From positions 1-7,295 of the forward strand of contig MGCE01000039.1 of NCBI GenBank assembly GCA_001790315.1: DNA of 7,295 nt, given 5' to 3'. Shown piece by piece: positions 1 to 6,126 of the stretch. A model generated the notes under the pieces. It ran no database searches and was not told where the DNA came from. It saw nothing but the letters and a program-made list of their open reading frames with translations. The translations under genes were made by a program, and so were the position numbers. Source of the DNA: Candidatus Rokubacteria bacterium RIFCSPLOWO2_02_FULL_72_37 (GTDB lineage: Bacteria > Methylomirabilota > Methylomirabilia > Rokubacteriales > CSP1-6). Every line of letters begins with the position of its first letter. Positions within the stretch are counted from its first letter, which is position 1.

Positions 1-423
1 GCGATCCGCACGGACGAGCTGGCCGCGGACGTGATCGGCGTCGACGTCACGCGCGTGAAGCTCACGGCGTTCACGATCGGCGCGTGGGCGGCGGGCCTCG
101 CGGGCGCGCTCTGGGCGCACTACGCCCTGTTCATCGACCCGGAGGAGTTCGGCCTGCACCGCTCGATCATGCCGTTCACGTTCCTGGTGGTCGGTGGGCT
201 CGAGACCTTCTGGGGCGCGATCGTGGGCGCGACGACGCTGACGCTGCTCCCCGAGTGGCTCAGGTTCCTGAAGGAATGGCGGCTCGCGTTCTTCGGGGTC
301 GCGATGGTGCTGGTGATGATCGCGCGTCCCCAGGGGCTCGTCGATCGGCGAATGGTGGAGGCGATCCGCCGGATGGCGCGGCGGCGACGGTCGAGGGACA
401 ACACCGAGGAGGACACCCGATGA
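1..423 (+). CDS. livM: LivM-type branched-chain amino acid ABC transporter permease, C-terminal part
   Basis: This is the last 140 residues of an inner-membrane permease of the Liv/HAAT importer family; the start lies upstream of the window. The frame is open from base 1 and begins AIRTDELAADVIGVDVTRVK, which matches the conserved cytoplasmic coupling loop of LivM proteins (typically AIREDE.AA...G.D....K). It is followed by hydrophobic segments at about residues 21-45, 56-85 and 93-112 of the visible part. The family motif GGL-x-T-x-WG-x-x-x-GA is present as GGLETFWGAIVGA, with Glu where Gly is usual, and the usual IARPQGL ending is present. A short basic tail (ARRRRSR) then leads to TGA. The stop overlaps the start of the binding-protein gene in an ATGA arrangement, so the two are translationally coupled. 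LivM pairs with LivH to form the membrane channel; LivH is not in the window. The family call is secure; substrate specificity is unknown. Confidence 0.93.
   Translation, partial: AIRTDELAADVIGVDVTRVKLTAFTIGAWAAGLAGALWAHYALFIDPEEFGLHRSIMPFTFLVVGGLETFWGAIVGATTLTLLPEWLRFLKEWRLAFFGVAMVLVMIARPQGLVDRRMVEAIRRMARRRRSRDNTEEDTR
406..413 (+). promoter_or_regulatory. Shine-Dalgarno for the substrate-binding protein gene
   Basis: GAGGAGGA lies 6 nt upstream of the ATG at 420, inside the end of livM. It is one of the strongest ribosome-binding sites in the window and fixes the start of the binding protein at 420, not at any of the upstream in-frame codons. A strong site fits the need to make a binding protein in excess over the permease. 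Confidence 0.8.
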
Positions 424-1589
424 GACAGCTCAGGATCGCATGCGCGGTGACCGTGGCGGTCGCACTGCTCGCCCTCGTGGGCGCTCCCCCGAGCGAGGCG
501 AAGCTCGAGGGCAAGGTCGTCAGGCTCGGCGGGATCTACCCGATCACCGGGAAGGGCGCCGAGTGGGGGGAGCACAGCAAGATCGCGACCGACATCGCCC
601 TCGAGGAGATCAACGCGGCGGGCGGCGTCGGGGGCGTCAAGCTCGAGGTCGTCGTCCACGACACGGCGACCGAGGTCGGGCAGGCGATCTCGCTCACGCG
701 GAAGCTCGTCCTCGAGGAGAAGGTGCTCGCGATCAACGGGCCCTGCTTCTCGTCGGAGTACGAGGCGCTGGCGCCGCTCCTCGACCGGCTCCAGATCGTG
801 ATCGTCTCGCAGTGCTCGTCGAAGCCGGGGCTCGCGAAGCTGTCGAAGTGGGCGTTCCGCAACACGCTCACCAGCGACAAGCAGCTGGAGCCGGCGGTCG
901 ATGTGTGGAAGAAGCGGTACAAGATCAAGACCGCCGCGATCCTCTACGACTCGGCCGACGCCGTCTCGGCCGCCGAGGGCGCGAAGATCCTCCCGGTCCT
1001 GCTCAAGAAGTACGGGGTGGAACAGAAGGACATCCTCACGTACCAGACCAAGGACATCGACTTCAGCGCCCAGCTCACCAAGATCAAGTCGCTCGGCGTC
1101 GACGGCATCGCCCTCGGCTCGTGCTACCAGCAGGCGGCCAACATCGTGCGCCAGGCGCGCAAGCTCGGGCTGAAGCAGCCGTTCCTGGCCGGCGCGTGCA
1201 CGGGCTCGCCCGAGTTCGCCAAGCTCGTCGGCGACGACGGCGAGGGCAGCATCATCGGCTCGGCCGGCTGGCCCGACGACCCGCGGCCCCGGAATCGCGA
1301 GTTCCTCAAGAAGTTCATGGAGCGCGCGGGCGGCAAGAAGCCGAACTACGGCGGGATGCGGTCGTACGACAACGTCTACATCATGAAGCAGGTGATCGAG
1401 AAGTACGGCGTGACCAACAAGCCGGGCGACCTCGAGCTCGACCGCGAGAAGATCCGCAAGGGCTGGGCGGAGCTCAAGGGCTTCGACGGGATCACCGGCG
1501 CCACCGGCATGGACGCCGATGGCGAGGGCGCCGGCAAGTCGACCGTCCTCGAGGTGAAGGGCGGCGTGTTCGTGAAGGTCGAATACTGA
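420..1589 (+). CDS. Periplasmic substrate-binding protein of a Liv/HAAT ABC transporter
   Basis: This 389-residue protein is the exported ligand receptor of the transporter encoded around it (type I periplasmic binding fold, Peripla_BP_6 family). The start at 420 has a strong Shine-Dalgarno and overlaps the livM stop. Residues 1-27 are a Sec signal peptide: basic MRQLR, a hydrophobic core, then an Ala-x-Ala-like site SEA before Lys28; no lipobox Cys is present. The mature N-terminus carries the family's first strand and ligand loop (IYPITGKGAEWG, residues 39-50) and the helix ending INAAGG (64-69). The mature chain has four Cys (109, 132, 235, 260). In E. coli LIV-type proteins a disulfide closes a short loop before and after this region. 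Here Cys109 sits at the equivalent of the second Cys (GPCFSSEYE) but its usual partner is absent, so pairing would have to be different. The ligand could be an amino acid, amide, urea or an aromatic acid; the sequence alone does not tell. Family call secure, ligand unknown. Confidence 0.93.
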   Translation: MRQLRIACAVTVAVALLALVGAPPSEAKLEGKVVRLGGIYPITGKGAEWGEHSKIATDIALEEINAAGGVGGVKLEVVVHDTATEVGQAISLTRKLVLEEKVLAINGPCFSSEYEALAPLLDRLQIVIVSQCSSKPGLAKLSKWAFRNTLTSDKQLEPAVDVWKKRYKIKTAAILYDSADAVSAAEGAKILPVLLKKYGVEQKDILTYQTKDIDFSAQLTKIKSLGVDGIALGSCYQQAANIVRQARKLGLKQPFLAGACTGSPEFAKLVGDDGEGSIIGSAGWPDDPRPRNREFLKKFMERAGGKKPNYGGMRSYDNVYIMKQVIEKYGVTNKPGDLELDREKIRKGWAELKGFDGITGATGMDADGEGAGKSTVLEVKGGVFVKVEY

Positions 1590-1594
1590 GCCGC

Positions 1595-2359
1595 GTGGCG
1601 CTCCTCGAGGTCCACGGCCTGGCGAAGTCGTTCGGGGGCCTGCGCGTCCTCAACGGCGTCGGCCTCGCCGTGACCGAGGGGAGCGTGCACGCGCTGATCG
1701 GCCCGAACGGTTCCGGCAAGACGACGTTCCTCAACTGCGTGAGCGGCATCCTCGCCCCCGACGGCGGCGAGGTCCGCTTCCGCGGGCGGCGGATCGACGG
1801 CGTGCGCCCCTTTCGCCGGACGATCGCGGGCCTGGGGCGCACGTTCCAGAACATCCGGCTGTTCCCGGCCATGACCGTGGTCGAAAACGTGCTCGTGGGC
1901 GAGCACTGCCGAACGCGCGCGGGCTTCCTGCGCGCCTGGCTCCGGCCGCCGTTCATGACGCTCCGCGAGGAGCGGGAAGCGAGGCGCCGCGCGTGGAGCC
2001 TCCTCGCGCTCGTGGGCCTCGCGGACCGCGGAGAGGAACCTGCGTCGGGCCTGCCCCTCGGCGACCAGCGCCGGCTCGAGGTGGCCCGGGCGCTCGCGAC
2101 GGACCCGGCGCTCCTGCTCCTGGACGAGCCGGCCGCGGGGATGACGCCGACAGAGAAGGCCGGCATGAACCGCCTCATCCGCGAGGTCGTCGCGGGCGGG
2201 CGCACCGTCGTCCTCGTGGAGCACGACATCGGGCTCGTCATGGACGTCTCGCACGCCGTCTCGGTCCTGAACTTCGGCGAGAAGATCGCCGAGGGCGCGC
2301 CGGCCGACGTCCGGTCGGATCCGCGGGTGGTCGAGGCGTACCTGGGCGAGGAAGGGTGA
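1595..2359 (+). CDS. livG: LivG-type ABC transporter ATP-binding protein
   Basis: A cytoplasmic ATPase of 254 residues, the usual LivG length, which powers the transporter as a heterodimer with LivF. It has Walker A GPNGSGKT (residues 36-43), Q-loop TFQNIRLF (83-90), the signature LPLGDQRRLEVARAL (153-167), Walker B LLLLDEP (173-179) followed by AAGMTP, and H-loop VEHD with His210. The LivG-type insertion after the Q-loop (about 103-132) and the family's LPYGDQ-type signature, here with Leu for Tyr, separate it from other ABC ATPases. The start is taken as GTG at 1595, 5 nt after the binding-protein stop, because homologues begin a few residues before the first beta strand (LLEVHGLAKSFGG). 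A GAAGG at 1574-1578 is rather far for a ribosome-binding site, so coupling to the upstream gene is likely. All catalytic motifs are intact. Confidence 0.94.
   Translation: MALLEVHGLAKSFGGLRVLNGVGLAVTEGSVHALIGPNGSGKTTFLNCVSGILAPDGGEVRFRGRRIDGVRPFRRTIAGLGRTFQNIRLFPAMTVVENVLVGEHCRTRAGFLRAWLRPPFMTLREEREARRRAWSLLALVGLADRGEEPASGLPLGDQRRLEVARALATDPALLLLDEPAAGMTPTEKAGMNRLIREVVAGGRTVVLVEHDIGLVMDVSHAVSVLNFGEKIAEGAPADVRSDPRVVEAYLGEEG
2348..2355 (+). promoter_or_regulatory. Shine-Dalgarno for livF inside the end of livG
   Basis: GAGGAAGG lies a few bases before the ATG at 2359. That ATG shares its A with the livG stop (TGATG), so the site supports reinitiation or coupled translation of livF after livG. 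Confidence 0.65.
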
Positions 2360-3066
2360 TGCTCGAGGTCCGCGACGTCTCGGTCTCGTACGGCAAGATC
2401 CGGGCGCTCAAGGGCGTGTCGCTCTCGGTGCGCCGCGGCGAGGTCGTGACCCTCATCGGGAGCAACGGCGCGGGCAAGTCGACCCTCCTGCGCACGATCG
2501 CGGGGCTGCTGCACCCCGAGGCCGGTGGCATCGAGTTCGACGGGCGGCCCATCACGCGCCTGCCGCCGCATCGCATCGCGCGCCGGGGCCTGCGCCTGGT
2601 CCCCGAGGGGCGCGGGCTCCTCACGCGGATGAGCGTGCACGAGAACCTCCTGATGGGCCGCTACGCTTCGAGCCCCGCCGGCGACGACGCGGCCGACCTC
2701 GCCGCGGTGTTCGAGCGCTTCCCGGTGCTCCGCCAGCGCCGGCAGCAGCTCGCCGGGACGCTGTCGGGCGGCGAGCAGCAGCAGCTCGCGATCGCGCGCG
2801 CGCTGCTCGGCCGTCCCGCGGTTCTGATGCTGGACGAGCCGTCCCTCGGCCTGGCGCCGCTGCTCGTGAAGGAGATCTTCCGGATCGTCCGGCGGCTCAA
2901 GGACGAGGGCGCCACGATCCTGCTGGTCGAGCAGAACGCCAAGCAGGCGCTCAAGGTCGCCGACCGCGGCTACATCCTCGAGACCGGGCGGATCGCGCTC
3001 GAGGGGCCCGCCGCCGAACTCCTCCAGGGCGAGGCGGTGCAGCGCGCCTACCTGGGCGCCGGCTGA
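2359..3066 (+). CDS. livF: LivF-type ABC transporter ATP-binding protein
   Basis: The second cytoplasmic ATPase of the Liv/HAAT importer, 235 residues, a normal LivF length. The ATG at 2359 overlaps the livG stop by one base and the protein opens directly with the first strand (MLEVRDVSVSYG). Motifs in order are Walker A GSNGAGKS (residues 34-41), the LivF hallmark VPEGRGLLTRMSVHENL (81-97) in place of a plain Q-loop Gln motif, signature LSGGEQQQLAIARAL (135-149), Walker B VLMLDEP (155-161) followed by SLGLAP, and the LivF-typical LVEQNA (189-194), in which Gln replaces the H-loop His. These features, together with the position after livG, distinguish it from LivG. It is the last gene of the transporter group: a 184-base spacer follows and the next gene is unrelated to transport. 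Intact and ordinary. Confidence 0.94.
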   Translation: MLEVRDVSVSYGKIRALKGVSLSVRRGEVVTLIGSNGAGKSTLLRTIAGLLHPEAGGIEFDGRPITRLPPHRIARRGLRLVPEGRGLLTRMSVHENLLMGRYASSPAGDDAADLAAVFERFPVLRQRRQQLAGTLSGGEQQQLAIARALLGRPAVLMLDEPSLGLAPLLVKEIFRIVRRLKDEGATILLVEQNAKQALKVADRGYILETGRIALEGPAAELLQGEAVQRAYLGAG

Positions 3067-3106
3067 CGCGCGCCGCGCCAGACGACTCGCTCGCCGCCCA
3101 GGAGGC

Positions 3107-3122
3107 TGTCCTCTCCAGGACA
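3107..3122. repeat. Perfect 6-bp inverted repeat after livF
   Basis: TGTCCT-CTCC-AGGACA is a perfect 6-bp stem with a 4-base loop, 41 nt after the livF stop. It is too short and lacks the T-run of an intrinsic terminator. It could be a weak RNA hairpin protecting the 3' end of the liv transcript, or a small operator half-site pair; chance is also possible. Confidence 0.3.
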
Positions 3123-3144
3123 CCGTGCGTCGGGAGGGTGACAG

Positions 3145-3246
3145 ATGCCAGCCCGGCACGTGGACGCACCACGGCGCAAGTCTCCGTCGCTCCACGGGAA
3201 GTCGTCGGACACCCACCTCTTGGCATGCCCCCTGCGTCCAGGCTGA
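3145..3246 (+). CDS. Possible 33-residue leader reading frame upstream of the PBP gene
   Basis: An ATG at 3145 is preceded by GGGAGG (3132-3137) at a 7-nt spacing, the best ribosome-binding site in the spacer. The frame runs 33 codons (begins MPARHVDAPRRK, ends ACPLRPG) and stops with TGA at 3244-3246, 4 nt before the PBP start at 3251. The PBP start itself has only a weak AGG (3240-3242). This arrangement would allow translation of the PBP by coupling to a leader peptide. Against it, the peptide is basic and of no recognisable type, its third-position GC is lower than in the neighbouring genes, and short frames arise easily in GC-rich DNA. It is not similar to anything I recognise. Confidence 0.22.
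   Translation: MPARHVDAPRRKSPSLHGKSSDTHLLACPLRPG
3221..3236 (+). promoter_or_regulatory. Sigma-54-like -24/-12 sequence (weak candidate)
   Basis: TGGCATGCCCCCTGCG matches the sigma-54 consensus TGGCAC-N5-TTGCW at the near-invariant GG and GC dinucleotides with the required 10-base spacing. It would initiate around 3247, leaving a leader of only about 4 nt before the PBP ATG, which is unusual. The match may be chance in GC-rich DNA, and it is not compatible with the leader-frame idea for the same transcript. Confidence 0.15.
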
Positions 3247-3250
3247 CGCG

Positions 3251-5563
3251 ATGGACTGGAGGATCATCGCCACGCTTCGCCCACGGGTGCTCCTCGGGCT
3301 CGGGCTCGGGCTCGGCTCCCTCGCGCTCGCCACGATCATCGCCGGGGCCGTGGAGCTCAGGCGATTCGAGCGCGCCGGACTCGAGCGCGCGCCGATCCTC
3401 TATGCGGCGGGTCAGTTCCTGGCGCCTGGCGTGGATCTCGAGCGCATCGGCCTTGCGGCGACGCTCGCGCGGCTCGGGTACACCGCGACGCGGAACGCCC
3501 CGGCCGGGCCCGGTCAGTTCCGGCGCTCCGGCGAGACCTGGGACATCGCCCTGCGCGACGCGGCCGCCGCCGACGGCGCCGCGGGGCGCGTGCGCCTCGA
3601 TGTGCTCGACGGCCGCGTCACCCGCCTCGCGTTCGACGGACGCGACGTGGAGGCGGTCACGCTCGAGCCCGAGGTCCTGCCGGGCGTCCCCGAGCGCCCG
3701 AGCGAGGCGCGTCGAGCGGTGAGTCTCCCGGACATGCCACGCGTGCTCGTGAGCGCGGTCCTCGCCGTCGAGGATCACCGGTTCTTCGACCACGGCGGGG
3801 TCGATGTCCGGGCGGTCGTGCGCGCCGCCTGGCGCAACCTCCGTGCCGGAAGGATCGTGCAGGGCGGGAGCACGATCACCCAGCAGCTCGTCAGGATGCG
3901 TCTGCTCCGCCCGCGGCGCGCGCTCCTCCGGAAGCTCCACGAGATGTGGCTCGCCTCGCTGGTCGAGTGGCGGTACTCGAAGGACTACCTCCTCGAGGCC
4001 TACCTGAACGAGGTCTACCTCGGTCAGCACGGGCCCACCGCGATTCGCGGCGTGGGGGCCGCGGCGCGCGCGTACTTCGGCAAGGACGTCCGGCAACTCT
4101 CCCTCGGTGAAGCCGCGCTGCTGGCGGGGATGATCCGCAGCCCCAACAATTACTCTCCGGCCGTCGAGCCTGCGCGTGCGCGGGCGCGGCGCGGGGTGGT
4201 GCTCGATCGCATGCGCGCCCTCGAGATGATCAGCGACGCGGATCGCGCGCGCGCGCGCCGCGAGCGGGTCGGCGTCCAGGTTCTTGCGGCGCTGCCGCGA
4301 TCGGCGCCCTACTTCATCGGTCACGTCCGGCGGGAGCTCGAGCAGCGCGGTGGCGCCGAGCTGGCCGGGCGTGGCGGCCTCCACGTCTTCACCACGCTCG
4401 ACCTGCCGCTCCAGCGGTTCGCCGAGCAGGCGGTCGCGCGGGGCCTCGATCGGCTCGAGAGGACCGTCCCCCGGTTGCGCCGGCGGGATACCGCTCGACG
4501 GCTGCAGGCCGCGCTGGTCGCCCTCGACACGGAGACGGGAGAGATCCGCGCCCTGGTCGGCGGCCGCGACTATCGCACCAGCCAGTTCGACCGCGCCACC
4601 CTCGCGCAGCGGCAGCCGGGCTCGGCCTTCAAGCCCTTCGTGTACCTCACCGCGCTGCGCGCGCGGAGCGAGGCCCCTCGCGTCACGGCGGCGAGCCAGG
4701 TGGAGGACGCGCCGGTCACGCTCCGGGCCGGCGACCGATGGTGGAGCCCCCGCAACGACGAGGCTCGGTACGAGGGCAGGGTGAGCGTGCGGCGGGCGCT
4801 CGAGCAGTCGCTCAATGCGGCGACGGTCCGCATCGCCATGACCGCGGGGTTGCGGCGCGTCGTCGAGACCGCCCGCGCGCTGGGTCTCCACGGTCACCTG
4901 ATGCCCGTGCCGGCGGCGGCCCTCGGCGCCTTCGAGGTCACGCCGCTCGGGCTGGCCCAGGCGTATCTGCCCCTGGCGAACGGGGGCCGCCGCGTCGCGG
5001 AGCCGGCGGCGATCCGCGCGGTGGACGACGGCGCCGGCGCGGGCGTGCTGACGCCGACGGCGCCGCCTGTCAGGGTCATCTCGCCGGCCGAGGCGTACGT
5101 GATGACCTCGCTCCTCAAAGGGGTCATCGCCTCGGGGACCGGGCTCGCGGCCCGTGAGCTCGGTATCCCCGACACGGTCGCCGGCAAGACCGGCACCACG
5201 AACGACGGGCGCGACGCGTGGTTCGTCGGATTCACGCCGCGGCTCCTCGCCCTCGTATGGGTCGGCTTCGACAACGGCGAGCCGCACCGTCTCAGCGGCG
5301 CCCGGGCCGCCCTGCCGATCTGGGCGGACTTCATGCGGCACGCGCTCGAGGCCTACCCGCAGCCCGATTTCGCCGTGCCGCCGGGGGTCGTCTTCGTGGA
5401 CATCGACGCGACCAACGGCAAGCTGGCCGGCCACGCCTGCCCGGTCGTCGTCCGCGAAGCCTTCCTCGCCGGTACCGAGCCCGAACCGTGCGACGAGCAC
5501 CGGGAGGACGTCGACCACATCGTCGGCTGGTGGATGCGGCTCACGGGGTGGGTCAGGCGGTAG
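3251..5563 (+). CDS. mrcB: Class A penicillin-binding protein, PBP1b type (bifunctional peptidoglycan synthase)
   Basis: A 770-residue inner-membrane enzyme that polymerises lipid II into glycan strands and cross-links them in the periplasm. A short cytoplasmic N-terminus and one transmembrane helix (about 13-34, with alternating Leu-Gly) come first. A UB2H-like domain follows (about 48-140; LERIGLAATLARLGYTA then GQFRRSGETWDI), the feature that marks PBP1b over PBP1a. The GT51 glycosyltransferase (about 150-325) has catalytic Glu174 in EDHRFFDHGG, QGGSTITQQ (204-212), second Glu231 in RKLHEMWLA and YLNEVYLGQ. The spacing of the two Glu is 57 residues, as I recall for E. coli PBP1b (233/290). 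The transpeptidase has the acyl-serine motif SAFK (458-461), SLN (520-522) and KTGT (646-649), so both activities should be intact. The C-terminus has the usual family tail with two Cys. ATG 3251 is chosen because it directly precedes the membrane anchor; a GTG at 3287 is less likely. The next gene starts 7 nt after the stop. Confidence 0.95.
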   Translation: MDWRIIATLRPRVLLGLGLGLGSLALATIIAGAVELRRFERAGLERAPILYAAGQFLAPGVDLERIGLAATLARLGYTATRNAPAGPGQFRRSGETWDIALRDAAAADGAAGRVRLDVLDGRVTRLAFDGRDVEAVTLEPEVLPGVPERPSEARRAVSLPDMPRVLVSAVLAVEDHRFFDHGGVDVRAVVRAAWRNLRAGRIVQGGSTITQQLVRMRLLRPRRALLRKLHEMWLASLVEWRYSKDYLLEAYLNEVYLGQHGPTAIRGVGAAARAYFGKDVRQLSLGEAALLAGMIRSPNNYSPAVEPARARARRGVVLDRMRALEMISDADRARARRERVGVQVLAALPRSAPYFIGHVRRELEQRGGAELAGRGGLHVFTTLDLPLQRFAEQAVARGLDRLERTVPRLRRRDTARRLQAALVALDTETGEIRALVGGRDYRTSQFDRATLAQRQPGSAFKPFVYLTALRARSEAPRVTAASQVEDAPVTLRAGDRWWSPRNDEARYEGRVSVRRALEQSLNAATVRIAMTAGLRRVVETARALGLHGHLMPVPAAALGAFEVTPLGLAQAYLPLANGGRRVAEPAAIRAVDDGAGAGVLTPTAPPVRVISPAEAYVMTSLLKGVIASGTGLAARELGIPDTVAGKTGTTNDGRDAWFVGFTPRLLALVWVGFDNGEPHRLSGARAALPIWADFMRHALEAYPQPDFAVPPGVVFVDIDATNGKLAGHACPVVVREAFLAGTEPEPCDEHREDVDHIVGWWMRLTGWVRR
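3293..3315 (+). repeat. Tandem CTCGGG hexanucleotide in the PBP membrane helix
   Basis: CTCGGG is repeated three times in direct succession (3293-3310) with a fourth partial copy (CTCGG). It encodes alternating Leu-Gly at residues 15-22 within the transmembrane helix. Each unit is two codons, so gain or loss of a copy would lengthen or shorten the helix without breaking the frame. Confidence 0.7.
4244..4258. repeat. Alternating CG tract inside the PBP gene
   Basis: A 15-base uninterrupted CGCG run encodes part of an Arg-Ala-Arg-Ala-Arg-Arg stretch between the glycosyltransferase and transpeptidase domains. It is a pure alternating purine-pyrimidine tract. It is probably just a product of Arg/Ala codons in GC-rich DNA. 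Confidence 0.5.
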
Positions 5564-5566
5564 GAG
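5562..5566 (+). promoter_or_regulatory. Shine-Dalgarno overlapping the PBP stop codon
   Basis: AGGAG overlaps the TAG stop of the PBP gene and lies 4 nt before the ATG at 5571. It supports the 5571 start over the next in-frame ATG at 5589 and links translation of the small membrane protein to that of the PBP. Confidence 0.7.
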
Positions 5567-5570
5567 AGCG

Positions 5571-6068
5571 ATGAGTTCCACGAGGACGATGTTCTGTGAG
5601 CGTTGTCGCGCGCTGCGGTGGATCGAGGACTGGCGAGAGGCCTGCGACGGGGTCCTGTCGATCGTGCTCGGGCCCTGCGGGCACGTGACCCTGCGCAGCG
5701 CGCGCCTGGAGTGGAGCGTTCCGCGTGGGTGGTGCCTCGCCCTGCTCGTGGCGCTCGCAGGCGTGGTGCTGTCCTTGCCGGGAGTCGGTCCGGGCGTGGC
5801 GACCGCTGCGCCGCGACCGGATGCGCCACGACCGGCGCTCGTGCGCCGAGCCGACCGGCGGGCCGAGATCGCGAGCATCCTGGCGGTGCTCGACCAGACC
5901 GCCGCGGATCCAGCGATCCGCGTGAAGGTCGCGCAGAAGCTCGTCACGCTCAGCGACGAGCAGCTCCGCGTGATGACGTCTCTGTCCAGACGCGTCGCCG
6001 TCGAGGGCGGCCGCCCGGCCGACGGCCTGGCGCTCTTCCTGATCATCGCGATGCTGATCCTGTCGTGA
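5571..6068 (+). CDS. Small membrane protein with Cys-rich zinc-ribbon-like N-terminus, unknown function
   Basis: I do not recognise this 165-residue protein with certainty. The N-terminal 52 residues carry CERC (Cys9, Cys12), Cys25 and CGH (Cys36, His38), spaced so that C9/C12 and C36/H38 could bind a metal in a zinc-ribbon-like fold. Residues 53-72 form a hydrophobic segment followed by ATAAP, which would resemble a signal-peptidase site if translation began later (for example GTG 5685). A charged, helical region (about 85-145, including LSDEQLRVMTSLSRRV) and a hydrophobic C-terminal end (152-165) follow. The second half has the general plan of the small PA2779-like membrane proteins (a paired 'L-x-D-x-E/Q-L' helix before a C-terminal membrane segment); that likeness is from memory and weak. 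The start has a good Shine-Dalgarno only 7 nt after the PBP stop, so it is very likely co-translated with the PBP and may act at the envelope. Real gene: likely. Function: unknown. Confidence 0.75.
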   Translation: MSSTRTMFCERCRALRWIEDWREACDGVLSIVLGPCGHVTLRSARLEWSVPRGWCLALLVALAGVVLSLPGVGPGVATAAPRPDAPRPALVRRADRRAEIASILAVLDQTAADPAIRVKVAQKLVTLSDEQLRVMTSLSRRVAVEGGRPADGLALFLIIAMLILS

Positions 6069-6126
6069 GCGGACAGCGGCGGGCGCGGCCGGGCTGACCG
6101 CTTCGAGCCACGGATCCGAGCGCGTC

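Larger units (their letters stand above)
3067..3250. other. Intergenic spacer between the transporter operon and the PBP gene
   Basis: This 184-base stretch is the only real gap in the window and should hold the end of the liv transcript and the start of the PBP transcript. I see no canonical intrinsic terminator (no hairpin with a T-run) and no convincing sigma-70 promoter. Candidate elements within it are listed separately: a perfect 6-bp inverted repeat, a Shine-Dalgarno plus 33-codon reading frame, and a sigma-54-like box. The frame of the PBP gene is open upstream to a GTG at 3125, but the additional 42 residues look like translated non-coding DNA (Cys-, His- and Trp-rich, low complexity) and were not accepted as part of the protein. 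Confidence 0.7.

Noticed and set aside
84..419. N-terminal extension of the binding protein upstream of 420
   Set aside because: It would overlap livM in another frame and place the signal peptide in the middle of the protein; the strong ribosome-binding site and signal peptide fix the start at 420.
440..1594. Upstream extension of the livG reading frame through the binding-protein gene
   Set aside because: The translation is Arg/Gly-rich out-of-frame reading of the binding-protein gene; ATPase homology begins just after GTG 1595.
3125..3250. N-terminal extension of the PBP to an in-frame GTG at 3125
   Set aside because: The extra 42 residues have no family counterpart, are Trp/His/Cys-rich and precede a standard short cytoplasmic tail plus membrane anchor beginning at ATG 3251.
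1492..3339. A 615-residue minus-strand open frame across livG and livF
   Set aside because: It is opposite two intact ABC ATPase genes and its product is low-complexity Arg/Ser/Pro-rich; a codon-bias shadow.
5154..5570. Upstream extension of the small membrane protein into the PBP gene
   Set aside because: It is an out-of-frame reading of the transpeptidase region (Ser/Arg/Thr-rich), while a good Shine-Dalgarno precedes ATG 5571.
6069..6126. Possible terminator between the small membrane protein and the PLD-like gene
   Set aside because: The 58 bases are GC-rich but I found no convincing stem-loop with a T-run.
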